DNA from: Streptomyces sp. NRRL F-525
GTDB taxonomy: Bacteria; Actinomycetota; Actinomycetes; Streptomycetales; Streptomycetaceae
NCBI RefSeq assembly: GCF_000716605.1
Contig: NZ_JNXE01000041.1
Coordinates: forward strand, 1 to 64,000
DNA length: 64,000 nucleotides
Direction of reading: 5' to 3'
Shown one piece after another: positions 37,684 to 47,237 of the stretch. The translations under genes were made by a program, and so were the position numbers. Position 1 is the first letter of the stretch, and every line of letters starts with the position of its first letter. A model generated the notes under the pieces. That model did no database searches, was not told the DNA's origin, and was given only the letters and a program-made list of their open reading frames with translations.

Positions 37684-38776
37684 GACGTGCCCCCCGTCGG
37701 CCGGGCCAGTGCCAGCAGGTCGCTGTGGTGGACGAGCACGCTCAACTCCCCTGCCGCGCAAGCCGCGAGGCGCCGTTCCAGATACTGGTCGGCCCGCTCC
37801 TTCAGCTCGGGGCGTTCCTCGACGGCCGCACCGATCCAGCCGCGCAGCCACTCGGCGGTGAGCGCGGCCTCGTCGGGGCCCAGCCGCCAGGCGCTCGGGT
37901 GGACGCGGACCGTGGCGCCGTGCGCGGCGAAGGCCTCGCAGGTGACGGTGACGGCGTCCGGGCCGAGGAGTCCGTCGCGCCGCTGGTGGGCGTTGAACGC
38001 GTCCGCGATCTCCGCGTCCATCGGGTCGGCCGGGGTGAGTTCGACCTTGCCCGCCACCGTCAGCGTGAGCAGCGCCGGGCAGCCGGCGCCGACACAGGCG
38101 GCGACGAGGGCGTCGACCTCCTCGCGGGTGAGCACGTCCAGCAGCGCGGAGGCCGTCACCAGCGAGGCGCCGACCAGCGCGTCCGGGGTCAGCCGGGCCA
38201 CGTCACCGCGCCGGGTCTCCACCGTGACGCGGCTGCCGTCGGCGGCGGCGCGAGGGGAAGCCACGGCGGCGAAGTGCAGAAGATAGGGATCACGGTCGTG
38301 CAGGATCCAGTGCTGGGCGCCGTCGAGGCGGGGCGCGAGCCACCGTCCCATCGAGCCGGTGCCGCAGCCCAGGTCGTGGATGACGACCCCGGAGCGGCCG
38401 GGCAGGTTGGCGAGCCGGATGCGCAGCGGGTCGAGCAGTTCGGGCGCCCGCGCCACGGCGTCGGCCCCCTCCCGCAGCTCCAGCCACTCGGGCGCGTAGC
38501 GCGGCGGGTCGTCGGGTCCGACGTCCCGCAGCCGTACGGTGGCCCGCTCTCCGGGGCGGCCGGCGGGTCCGGCGCCGGGGATCACGGAACCGGGCCCCGT
38601 CTGCTCCTCGGCGTCCATTGGAACGGTCCCAGCCATCACGTCCTCCGGCCCCGGCTGGTCAGCCGTCGCGTCGTTCGCCTCGGGCTGCACCGGGGCGACC
38701 AGCATGCCCAGCGGTACGCCCCTGGGCCCCGGCTGCGCCGGGATCCGTCCAGCCTGTGTCGTGGTGGCCGTCTTCC

Positions 38777-38780
<4 letters not shown>
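37680..38780 (-). CDS. SAM-dependent class I methyltransferase
   Basis: This 366-aa protein has a low-complexity Pro/Ala/Gly-rich N-terminal extension of about 100 residues and then a Rossmann methyltransferase core. SAM motif I is VIHDLGCGTGSMGRWLA (133-149), followed by WILHDRDPYLLHF (acidic motif II) and LVTASALLDVLTREEVDALV. The annotated ATG overlaps the glycosyltransferase stop; a later ATG within the extension is possible. Target unknown; in this operon it may modify a lipid-linked or pterin-type product. A GGAACGGTCC copy lies in the extension (38620-38629). Confidence 0.78.
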
Positions 38781-40467
<1,687 letters not shown>

Positions 40468-40507
40468 TCAGGTCAGACGCTCTTGCTCGTACGGAATTGA
40501 ACAGTTC

Positions 40508-41488
40508 TCAGCCGATGTCGGTGTAACGCACCCGGTGACACAGCGCCGGGATCTCCCCCGAGGCGAGCCTGGGCAGCAGCTCCGGCAACTCCTCGAAGTC
40601 GCTCTCCCCGGTGACCAAGGCGTCGAGCGCGGGGTCGGCGAGCAGGTCGAGGGCGAGGGCGAGCCGGTCGCCGTAGCTGCGATTGGAACGGGCCGGCGAG
40701 ACCGTACCGACCTGGCTGCTACGGATGACCAGGCGCCGGGAGTGGAACGCCTCACCCAGCGGGAGGCTCACTTTCCGGTCGCCGTACCAGCTCAGTTCGA
40801 GGACGGTGCCCTCGGGCGTGAGGAGTTCCAGCGCGCGGGTGAGCCCCTGTTCGGTGGCGCTGGCGTGGACGACGAGATCGCAGTCGCCGAGCGCGTCCGC
40901 AGGCAGCGCGAAGCCGACTCCCAGCGCCTCGGCGATCTTCGCGCGCGCCGGGTCGGCGTCCACCAACTGCACGCGCACGCCCGGGAAACGGCCCAGCAGC
41001 GCGGCCACCGAACAGCCGACCATCCCGCCGCCGACCACCGCGATCCGGTCGCCGACCAGCGGCGCCGCGTCCCACAGCGCGTTGACGGCGGTCTCCACGG
41101 TCCCGGCGAGCACGGCCCGCCCGGCGGGCACGGACTCCGGCACGGGTGTGACGGCGCTCGCGGGGACGACGTAGCGCGTCTGATGCGGATAGAGACAGAA
41201 GACGGTACGGCCGAGCAGCGCCGCCGGGCCCTCCTCCACGACCCCCACGTTGAGGTAGCCGTACTTGACCGGACCTGGGAAGTCGCCCTCTTGGAACGGT
41301 GCACGCATGGTCGCGTGCTGGTTCTCGGGGACGCCCCCGCGGAAGACCAGGGTCTCGGTGCCGCGGCTCACGCCCGACCACAGGGAGCGGACCACCACCT
41401 CGTCCTCGGCGGGGTCCGGCAGAACGACGTCACGTATCTCGCCGTGACCCGGTGGACCGATCCAAAACGCCCTCGCGGTGCGCTTCAT
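40508..41488 (-). CDS. MDR-superfamily dehydrogenase without zinc-cysteine motif
   Basis: This 326-aa medium-chain dehydrogenase/reductase is similar in outline to BchC-type and "zinc-binding" alcohol dehydrogenases. SLWSGVSRGTETLVFRG replaces the usual Cys-His catalytic zinc region, KYGYLNVGVVEEG follows, and the coenzyme loop is IAVVGGGMVGCSVAALLGRF. The structural-zinc cysteine cluster is absent. ATG 41488 has AGGAGG at good spacing. It starts the leftward run towards the QueD-like gene and diverges from the CDP-alcohol phosphatidyltransferase gene with 105 bases between. Substrate unknown. Confidence 0.8.
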   Translation of the reverse strand: MKRTARAFWIGPPGHGEIRDVVLPDPAEDEVVVRSLWSGVSRGTETLVFRGGVPENQHATMRAPFQEGDFPGPVKYGYLNVGVVEEGPAALLGRTVFCLYPHQTRYVVPASAVTPVPESVPAGRAVLAGTVETAVNALWDAAPLVGDRIAVVGGGMVGCSVAALLGRFPGVRVQLVDADPARAKIAEALGVGFALPADALGDCDLVVHASATEQGLTRALELLTPEGTVLELSWYGDRKVSLPLGEAFHSRRLVIRSSQVGTVSPARSNRSYGDRLALALDLLADPALDALVTGESDFEELPELLPRLASGEIPALCHRVRYTDIG

Positions 41489-41593
41489 CGGAATCCTCCT
41501 GAACGATCGGGAAGCTGTTCACGTACGGGTAACCACAGGCCGCGCACAGTACGCGGCGTTGATCGACTCTGTCATACGGCCGGAGGGTGTGCG

Positions 41594-42364
41594 GTGGCCC
41601 TGAACAACACATACGAAGCAAGGCTGGTCCAGCAGGAGACCGCTGTGGGAGCGGGCGTTCAGATCCTGTTGCTGGCGTTGCTCGGCACGGCGATCGGAAT
41701 GGGGCCGGCCGGCTGGCTGACCGGCCTGGCATTCGCGATCGCCACCTGGGCCGTGCTCTCCAAGGCGCTGCACCGGACCCGGACGCGTTCCTTCGGCCCG
41801 GCCAACCGGGTCACCCTCGGCCGGGCCATCCTGGTCGGCGGGGTGACCGCGCTGGTCGCGGACTCCTTCGAGAGCTCGCCGCCGGTCACGCTGTTCGTCG
41901 GCCTGACGGCGGTGGCCCTGATCCTGGACGGCGTCGACGGCAAGGTCGCCCGGCGCACGGGCACCTCCACCGCGCTGGGGGCGCGCTTCGACATGGAGGT
42001 CGACGCGTTCCTCATCCTGGTCCTCAGCGTCTACGTCTCCACCCAACTCGGCCCGTGGGTCCTGCTGATCGGCGCCATGCGCTACGGCTTCGTCGCCGCG
42101 GCCCGCGTCTGGCTGTGGCTCAACGCCCCGCTGCCGCCGAGCACCGCCCGCAAGACGGTCGCCGCCACCCAGGGCATCCTGCTGCTCCTCGCGGGCGCGA
42201 ACCTGCTGCCGTACGCGGCCAACATGGGCGTGGTGGCCCTCGCGCTCGGCACGCTCGTGTGGTCCTTCGGCCGCGACATCCTGTGGCTCTGGCGCACCTC
42301 GCGCACCTCCCTCGTCGAGGAGGTTCCGGTGGAGGAGAAGCTGCTGGAACTGGTCTCGCAGTAG
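41594..42364 (+). CDS. CDP-alcohol phosphatidyltransferase family membrane enzyme
   Basis: This 256-aa integral membrane protein has about six hydrophobic segments. The family signature is complete: DGVDGKVAR, then eight residues, then ALGARFDMEVD, giving D-x2-D-G-x2-A-R-x8-G-x3-D-x3-D with the metal-binding aspartates. It should transfer a phospho-alcohol from a CDP-activated donor to an acceptor alcohol. GTG 41594 follows GGAGGG. Its neighbours are not phospholipid-synthesis genes but the GTP-cyclohydrolase/QueD cluster, so the acceptor may be a specialised metabolite; this is inference. Confidence 0.87.
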   Translation: MALNNTYEARLVQQETAVGAGVQILLLALLGTAIGMGPAGWLTGLAFAIATWAVLSKALHRTRTRSFGPANRVTLGRAILVGGVTALVADSFESSPPVTLFVGLTAVALILDGVDGKVARRTGTSTALGARFDMEVDAFLILVLSVYVSTQLGPWVLLIGAMRYGFVAAARVWLWLNAPLPPSTARKTVAATQGILLLLAGANLLPYAANMGVVALALGTLVWSFGRDILWLWRTSRTSLVEEVPVEEKLLELVSQ

Positions 42365-42373
42365 GGACGGTTG

Positions 42374-42415
42374 CGCCGAAGGGCCCGGATCACTGATGAT
42401 CCGGGCCCTTCGGCG
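42374..42415. terminator. Very strong bidirectional terminator
   Basis: A perfect 19-base stem (CGCCGAAGGGCCCGGATCA with its complement at 42397-42415) has a 4-base loop CTGA. It lies between the convergent phosphatidyltransferase and ycnI genes. Confidence 0.92.
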
Positions 42416-42467
42416 TACTACGTACTACGCGGGTACTACGACCTCTGTTCTTTCTACGACTTCTGTT

Positions 42468-43205
42468 CTACGACCGCGGGGTCCGGCTGCGCACGATCGC
42501 GAAGGCGCCCGCCGCGAGGCCGAGTACGCCGACGATCAGCCCGGCGATGCCGAGCCCGCGGGCGGTGGAGTCGCTGCTCGACGAGGAGGCGGTGGTGGAC
42601 TTCGTGGAGGTGGCCGCCGCCGTGGTCGAGGCGGCCGGGGTCTCGTCGCCGTCCTCGCTCTCCTTGGCGGTGAGCTTGAGGACGGGCGCCGGGTTCTCCG
42701 GCTCGTCGTCGCCCGCCGCGGCCTCCTCGATCCAGCGGACGACATCGCCGTCCGAGTAGGTCTGGAGCGTCTTGAACGCCAACTGGTCGGTGTCGTCGGG
42801 CAGTTGACCGAAGGCGACGTTGAAGTCCTCGTACTGTCCGGCCGCGATCTTCCCGCCGGTCCAGGTGATCTGGGAGACGGCGTCGGTGATGGTGCCGTCG
42901 TCGGTCTTCACCGGCGTCTTGAGCTTGCTGGTGGTGACCTTCGCGGTCCAGCCGTTCTGCGGGGTGACCAGGACGCCGAGGACGGGGTGGTCGGTGGGCA
43001 GATACACCTGGACCTTCGTCGTGCTCGCCTTGTCCTCCTCGTTGGGGACGCGGAAGGTGAGGACGCCGTCCGTGGCTCCCTTGGCGTAACTCTCCGGGTG
43101 GACGGTGACGTGCGCGGAGGCGACCCCGGCGGCGGCCAGGACTCCGGCGGTGGCGAGCGCGGCGACGGTGCCTGCGCGGCGCAGGGTGGTGCGGTGTGCG
43201 GACAT
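42468..43205 (-). CDS. ycnI: YcnI-type copper-binding cell-surface protein
   Basis: This 245-aa secreted, membrane-anchored protein has a signal peptide ending ASA at about residue 31. The mature N-terminal His in AHVTVHPES is the copper-binding histidine of the YcnI (DUF1775) domain, and DVVRWIEE carries the conserved Trp. After the domain comes a Ser/Thr/Ala linker (about 190-215), one C-terminal membrane helix (LGIAGLIVGVLGLAAGAFAIV) and basic residues. Likely a copper chaperone or sensor at the outer face of the membrane. It is co-transcribed with the small membrane protein 39 bases upstream. Confidence 0.87.
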   Translation of the reverse strand: MSAHRTTLRRAGTVAALATAGVLAAAGVASAHVTVHPESYAKGATDGVLTFRVPNEEDKASTTKVQVYLPTDHPVLGVLVTPQNGWTAKVTTSKLKTPVKTDDGTITDAVSQITWTGGKIAAGQYEDFNVAFGQLPDDTDQLAFKTLQTYSDGDVVRWIEEAAAGDDEPENPAPVLKLTAKESEDGDETPAASTTAAATSTKSTTASSSSSDSTARGLGIAGLIVGVLGLAAGAFAIVRSRTPRS

Positions 43206-43244
43206 GGTGAGGTGATCTCCGTACGGGAAAAGGAAGTTGGGGTG

Positions 43245-43850
43245 TCAGACCGGGTACGGGATCGGGTCCGGTGGTCCTCTACGGCTGACCGCGTGCCGCA
43301 GGAGGAGTTGGCGCAGGGGGGCCGCGTCGGCGGCGGTACGTCCGGGGCGGCGGGAGGTGCGGGCGGGCTGGGGTGCGGGGGCGTCCCGCCACCAGGCGAC
43401 GAGGCCGGGTACGAAGGCGACGGCCCAGCGCAGCAACGACCACAGCGCGGCCTCCCCGCGCCGCAGCCACCAGGCCGCGACGAGCGCGGCGACGATGTGG
43501 GCGGCCACGGCGTGCGGGGTCATCGCCTGCGTCTGCCGCATGGGGGCCATCGCGTGCCCGGACATGTGCGCCATACCGGCCATCGCCATACCGGTCCGCG
43601 GCCGCGCGACATCGAACCCGAGGTGGAGCCCGGCCTGCGTGGCGAGCATGGCGGCACCGATGCCGGGCAGGGACCGTTCCCGCCCGCCGAGCAGCCACCC
43701 CATGACGAACACGACGAGGAATCCGGCCCCGTCCGCCCACAACGGAGGCGTGGCACCGGTGGCGAGCCCGTGCCCGGCGGCAGCCAGCAGCACACACACC
43801 GCGGCGAACACCGCGGCGCGCAGGCTCCGTACCGCCGGGGATGCGCTCAT
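43245..43850 (-). CDS. Small multi-pass membrane protein upstream of ycnI
   Basis: I do not recognise a named family. The 201-aa protein has about five hydrophobic segments (for example [21 protein letters not shown], and GFLVVFVMGWLLGG) and a Met/His-rich loop (AMAGMAHMSGHAMAPMRQTQAM), a composition often seen in copper-handling membrane proteins. ATG 43850 is chosen since GGAGG lies nine bases before it. Co-transcription with ycnI and the Met/His loop suggest a copper role; this is inference. A complement of the GGAACGGTCC motif lies at 43671-43680. Confidence 0.65.
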   Translation of the reverse strand: MSASPAVRSLRAAVFAAVCVLLAAAGHGLATGATPPLWADGAGFLVVFVMGWLLGGRERSLPGIGAAMLATQAGLHLGFDVARPRTGMAMAGMAHMSGHAMAPMRQTQAMTPHAVAAHIVAALVAAWWLRRGEAALWSLLRWAVAFVPGLVAWWRDAPAPQPARTSRRPGRTAADAAPLRQLLLRHAVSRRGPPDPIPYPV

Positions 43851-44017
43851 GGTGACGGATCCTCCCACGCACCGCTGCCGCCGTTGCCGTCGATGGCGGT
43901 TTAGGGGACAGCTCATATCTGGTTCATGGCTTGGTACGGCGGTGGCGGGTGGGACGTTCAGCGCGGGTGGGGTGACTCCTGCGGGCATGCGTTGATTTAC
44001 CGGGATACGGCGCTGTT

Positions 44018-44255
44018 GGAACGGTCCAGGGGTGGGGATTCTGGGGGCGGGTGGTACGGGAGCGGTCCAAGTGGGGGGACTCGTGGGCGCCGGCGCTGCG
44101 GGGAACGGTCCAGGAGCCGGGAACCTGGGCGCGGGTGGTACGGGAACGGTCCAAGCGGGGGGACTGGTGGGCGCCAGGGCTGCGGGAACGGTCCAAGCGC
44201 CGGGGGACTCTGGGCGCCAGCACTGCGGGAACGGTCCAAGCTCCGGGGGCCAGAG
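44018..44255. repeat. Six tandem 41-43 bp repeats with GGAACGGTCC core
   Basis: Cores at 44018, 44059 (one variant, GGAGCGGTCC), 44102, 44143, 44185 and 44228 are spaced 41, 43, 41, 42 and 43 bases. The rest of each unit is G-rich; units 1 and 3 share GCGGGTGGTACG and units 2, 4 and 5 share a GGGCGCC...GCTGCG end, so two sub-types mix. The varying, non-triplet period argues against coding, though the reverse strand stays open. The remaining gap 43851-44274 holds no gene. Confidence 0.9.
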
Positions 44256-44274
44256 AGGTGCGGGGCCTTGCGGC

Positions 44275-45501
44275 TCATCTGCGGCGCGATGGACGTGACC
44301 GGCGTGGCAGCAAGGCGATCGCCGCGACCGGTACGGCGGCCAGCACCAGCCACGGCATGGCCGCGGGCAACCCCATGTCGAGGAGGGTGCCGGTGCCCGC
44401 GCTGCCGAGGAGGACGATCAGGCCGGAGACGGAGGAGAGTGCCCCGGTATAGAGGCCGAGGCGTCCGGGTTCGGCGAGGTCGGGAACCCAGGCGCGGGCG
44501 ACGGGGGCGATAAGCATCTGGCCGAGGGTGAGCAGGACGACGAAGCCGGCCGCCGGCAACAACCCTGCGGTACCTGTCAGTTCAGCGGGCCGGGCCACGG
44601 CGACGGCCGCGAACCCTACGGCGATCAGCGACAGCCCCGCAGCCATGCACCGCCGCGGATCGAGCCGCTCCCCCGCCCACCTCGTGACGGGCAATTGCGC
44701 CGTCACCACGAGCAGCGAGGACAGCGCGAACAGCCAAGCCAGCGGTGCCTGCGAACCCACCGCGCGCTCCACCTCTTCAGGGAGGGCGAGATAGAGCTGG
44801 TTGTAGGCGAGGAGATAGGCGCCGTAGGCACAACACAGCGCCAGGAACGGCCTGTTGCGCACCAGGGCCCGTACGCCACCCTTCTCCGTCACCCGCGCCC
44901 GCCCGGGAATGTGCTGCGGCAGCAACCACGCATGCCCCGCGAGGACGAACACAAAGACCCCGGCCCCGGCCAGACACGCGACCCGGAAATCCACCGCGAG
45001 CAGCAGCGCACCCAGCAACGGCCCTACAAACGCGCCGACTTGACCGGCGACGGTGAACAGCGCGAGCACCCGCGTCCGGGATCCCCCGCCCGATTCCTCC
45101 CACTCGACCGCCTGCCGAGCCACCTCCGACTCCACCGCCGGAGAGAACAACGCGGCGGCGAGCCCGATGAGCAGTACGGCTCCAACGACGCTCCAGGTCT
45201 CCTCCGCATACCCGAGCCAGCCGAACCCGGCGATCCGCAGCACGCATCCCGCGAGCACCACGGGCCGCACGCCGTACCGGTCGGCGAGGGCACCGCCGAC
45301 CACGAACAGCCCCTGCTGACTGAAGGTCCGCAGCCCCAGCACGAGCCCAACGAGCCAGCCGGCCATGCCGATCGCATCCGCCAGGTGCTCGGCGAGGAAC
45401 GGCAGCACGGCGAAGAAGCCGATGTTGAAGGCGAGTTGGGTGAGGATCAGCAGCCGGAGCAGCGGGGAAAGCGGGGTACGTACGAGGGCCGCGGAGGTCA
45501 C
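44275..45501 (-). CDS. MFS exporter in the metallophore-like operon
   Basis: This 408-aa inner-membrane transporter has twelve predicted segments. QLAFNIGFFAVLPFLAEHL starts the first helix, GGALADRYGVRPVVLAG is the loop 2-3 motif, and GPLLGALLLAVDFRVACLAGA follows. It resembles the MFS group that includes bacterial drug and metallophore exporters (CntE-like). GTG 45501 overlaps the stop of the fused ABC permease (GTGA), so it belongs to the same operon as an oligopeptide/nickel-type binding protein. An export partner to that importer would suit a chelator cycle; this is inference. Confidence 0.8.
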   Translation of the reverse strand: MTSAALVRTPLSPLLRLLILTQLAFNIGFFAVLPFLAEHLADAIGMAGWLVGLVLGLRTFSQQGLFVVGGALADRYGVRPVVLAGCVLRIAGFGWLGYAEETWSVVGAVLLIGLAAALFSPAVESEVARQAVEWEESGGGSRTRVLALFTVAGQVGAFVGPLLGALLLAVDFRVACLAGAGVFVFVLAGHAWLLPQHIPGRARVTEKGGVRALVRNRPFLALCCAYGAYLLAYNQLYLALPEEVERAVGSQAPLAWLFALSSLLVVTAQLPVTRWAGERLDPRRCMAAGLSLIAVGFAAVAVARPAELTGTAGLLPAAGFVVLLTLGQMLIAPVARAWVPDLAEPGRLGLYTGALSSVSGLIVLLGSAGTGTLLDMGLPAAMPWLVLAAVPVAAIALLPRRSRPSRRR

Positions 45502-47234
45502 CGGGCGGCCAACTCCCTTTGTACGGTGGCTCCCCGCATACTCCCGGCGGCCGTGACCGCCAACGCGCCGAGCAGGGCGAGTACGGCGGCGGGGGCGAGG
45601 ACGGCCCAGGGGGCGCGTTCGGCGTAGGGCTGGTTCTCGGCGAGGAGCAACCCCCATTCCGGGGAGGGCGGTTGCGCGCCGAGGCCGAGGAAGCCGAGCG
45701 AGGCGAGGGCGAGGGCGACACCGGGCAGGCGGAGCAGGGCATGTCGGGTGACGGGTGGCAGGACGGCGGGCAGGAGTGAGTGGCGCAGGATGTACCAACG
45801 GCCCGCACCCAGGCCCCGGGTGGCGGTCACGTGCAGGGTGGCGCGTTCCTGGAGCAGCAGTGCGGAGGTGTGCGCTGCGAGGGGCGTCCAGGCGAGGGCG
45901 GTCACAGCGAGCGCGGGAGTCGCCGCCCCACTTCCCGCGACGGCGGTGACCAACAGCGCGGCCAGGACCGGCGGTACGGCGTTCACCGTGTCGACGAGCG
46001 GCCCGGACAGCCGGGGCAACAGTCCGAGCAATACGCCGATACCGAGCGCGACGGCACTGATCCCGAGGGCGAGCAGCAGGGTGTCGACGGCACCGTGGGC
46101 GACCCGCGCAAGGAGATCCCGGCCGAGCGCGTCGGTGCCGAACGGGTGGGCCCAGCTGGGGTGTTGGAGACGCAGCCCGGTGTCGAGGGCGAGGGGATTT
46201 CGGGGCAGACCGAGCGCGACGACACCGAGGAGGAGGGCGCCGTAGACAACGGGCAGGGTTCGTCGGGTAGTTGAGGCGCTGGGCCCGTGGAGGGAGGGGA
46301 GGGCGTCGGCGCGTAGTGCGGGGCCGATGAGGAGGCGCGCCGCGAGGCGGGTGAGTCCGGCGGCGACGGCGGCTAGCAGGAGCAGGGCGAGGGTGCCGGC
46401 CTGCAGCACGGGCAAGTCCTGGGCGAGGGAGGCCTGGAGGGTGGTGCGCCCGAGCCCGGGTATGTCGAAGATCTGCTCGACGGCGACGGCCCCACCGGTC
46501 AACCCGACGACGAACAAACCCATGTTGGGCAACAGCCCGGGCAGACACCGCCGCACTGCCTGCCGGGCGATCCGCCGCCCGGACAGCCCCCGCGCGGCCG
46601 CAGCCCGCACCCACGGCTCCCCGAACGCCCCCGGCAACAGGTCATCGACCAACCGTCCGAGCACGGCCCCGGCGGGCAACCCCAGCGCGAGCGCCGGCAG
46701 CACCACCCACCGCGGCCCGTACCACCCCAGCGCGGGCAACCACCCGAGCTGCACCCCGACGACGGTGGCGAGCACGGACGCGGTGAGGAACTCGGGCAGC
46801 GCGGCGAGTGCGGCGGAGCCGGTGCCACCGGGGCCCTCCACCGCACGCCCGCCCCGCCGCAAGGTCCGCGCGCACACCAACCCGGCGGTGACAACGGCCA
46901 CTACGACCGCCGCCCCCATCAACAGCAGGGAAGCGCCCAGGGCTTGGAGGACACTGGGCATGACCTCGGCGCCGGAGATCCATGACCGGCCGGCGTCTCC
47001 GCGCGGCAGGCCCTGGAGCCACTGGCCGAGAAGCCGCAACGGGCCGTCATCGAGGCCGAGTTGGGTGCGGATGGCGGCGAGGACCTGGGGGTCGGGGTCG
47101 CGTTCCGCCGAGCGGGCCTTGAGGACGGTGAGGGCCGGGTCGGTGCGGGAGAGCCAGGGCAGCAGGCCCACCGCGCAGACCAGGGCAGCCGCGAGGAAGG
47201 CGCGCCACAGGAGCGTGGCCGTGCGGTGCGGCAT
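45498..47234 (-). CDS. Fused DppB-DppC-type ABC permease (peptide/nickel class)
   Basis: This 578-aa protein joins two permease domains that are usually separate genes. The first half (about 1-300) is DppB/NikB-like, with RAAAARGLSGRRIARQAVRRCLPG as its ATPase-contact (EAA) loop and EQIFDIPGLGRTTLQAS. The second half (about 330-578) is DppC/NikC-like, with HPFGTDALGRDLLARVAHGA, RGLGAGRWYILRHSLLPAV and SLGFLGLGAQPPSPEWG. It carries an uptake substrate across the membrane. The binding protein lies three bases upstream and the MFS gene overlaps downstream. No ABC ATPase is encoded here, so it must borrow one or the ATPase lies elsewhere. Confidence 0.87.
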   Translation of the reverse strand: MPHRTATLLWRAFLAAALVCAVGLLPWLSRTDPALTVLKARSAERDPDPQVLAAIRTQLGLDDGPLRLLGQWLQGLPRGDAGRSWISGAEVMPSVLQALGASLLLMGAAVVVAVVTAGLVCARTLRRGGRAVEGPGGTGSAALAALPEFLTASVLATVVGVQLGWLPALGWYGPRWVVLPALALGLPAGAVLGRLVDDLLPGAFGEPWVRAAAARGLSGRRIARQAVRRCLPGLLPNMGLFVVGLTGGAVAVEQIFDIPGLGRTTLQASLAQDLPVLQAGTLALLLLAAVAAGLTRLAARLLIGPALRADALPSLHGPSASTTRRTLPVVYGALLLGVVALGLPRNPLALDTGLRLQHPSWAHPFGTDALGRDLLARVAHGAVDTLLLALGISAVALGIGVLLGLLPRLSGPLVDTVNAVPPVLAALLVTAVAGSGAATPALAVTALAWTPLAAHTSALLLQERATLHVTATRGLGAGRWYILRHSLLPAVLPPVTRHALLRLPGVALALASLGFLGLGAQPPSPEWGLLLAENQPYAERAPWAVLAPAAVLALLGALAVTAAGSMRGATVQRELAAR

Positions 47235-47237
47235 GGT

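Noticed and set aside
43924..44223. Minus-strand frame through the tandem array (LDRSR/WTVP-rich peptide)
   Set aside because: Unit lengths of 41-43 bases change frame from unit to unit and no ribosome-binding site or family resemblance is seen.
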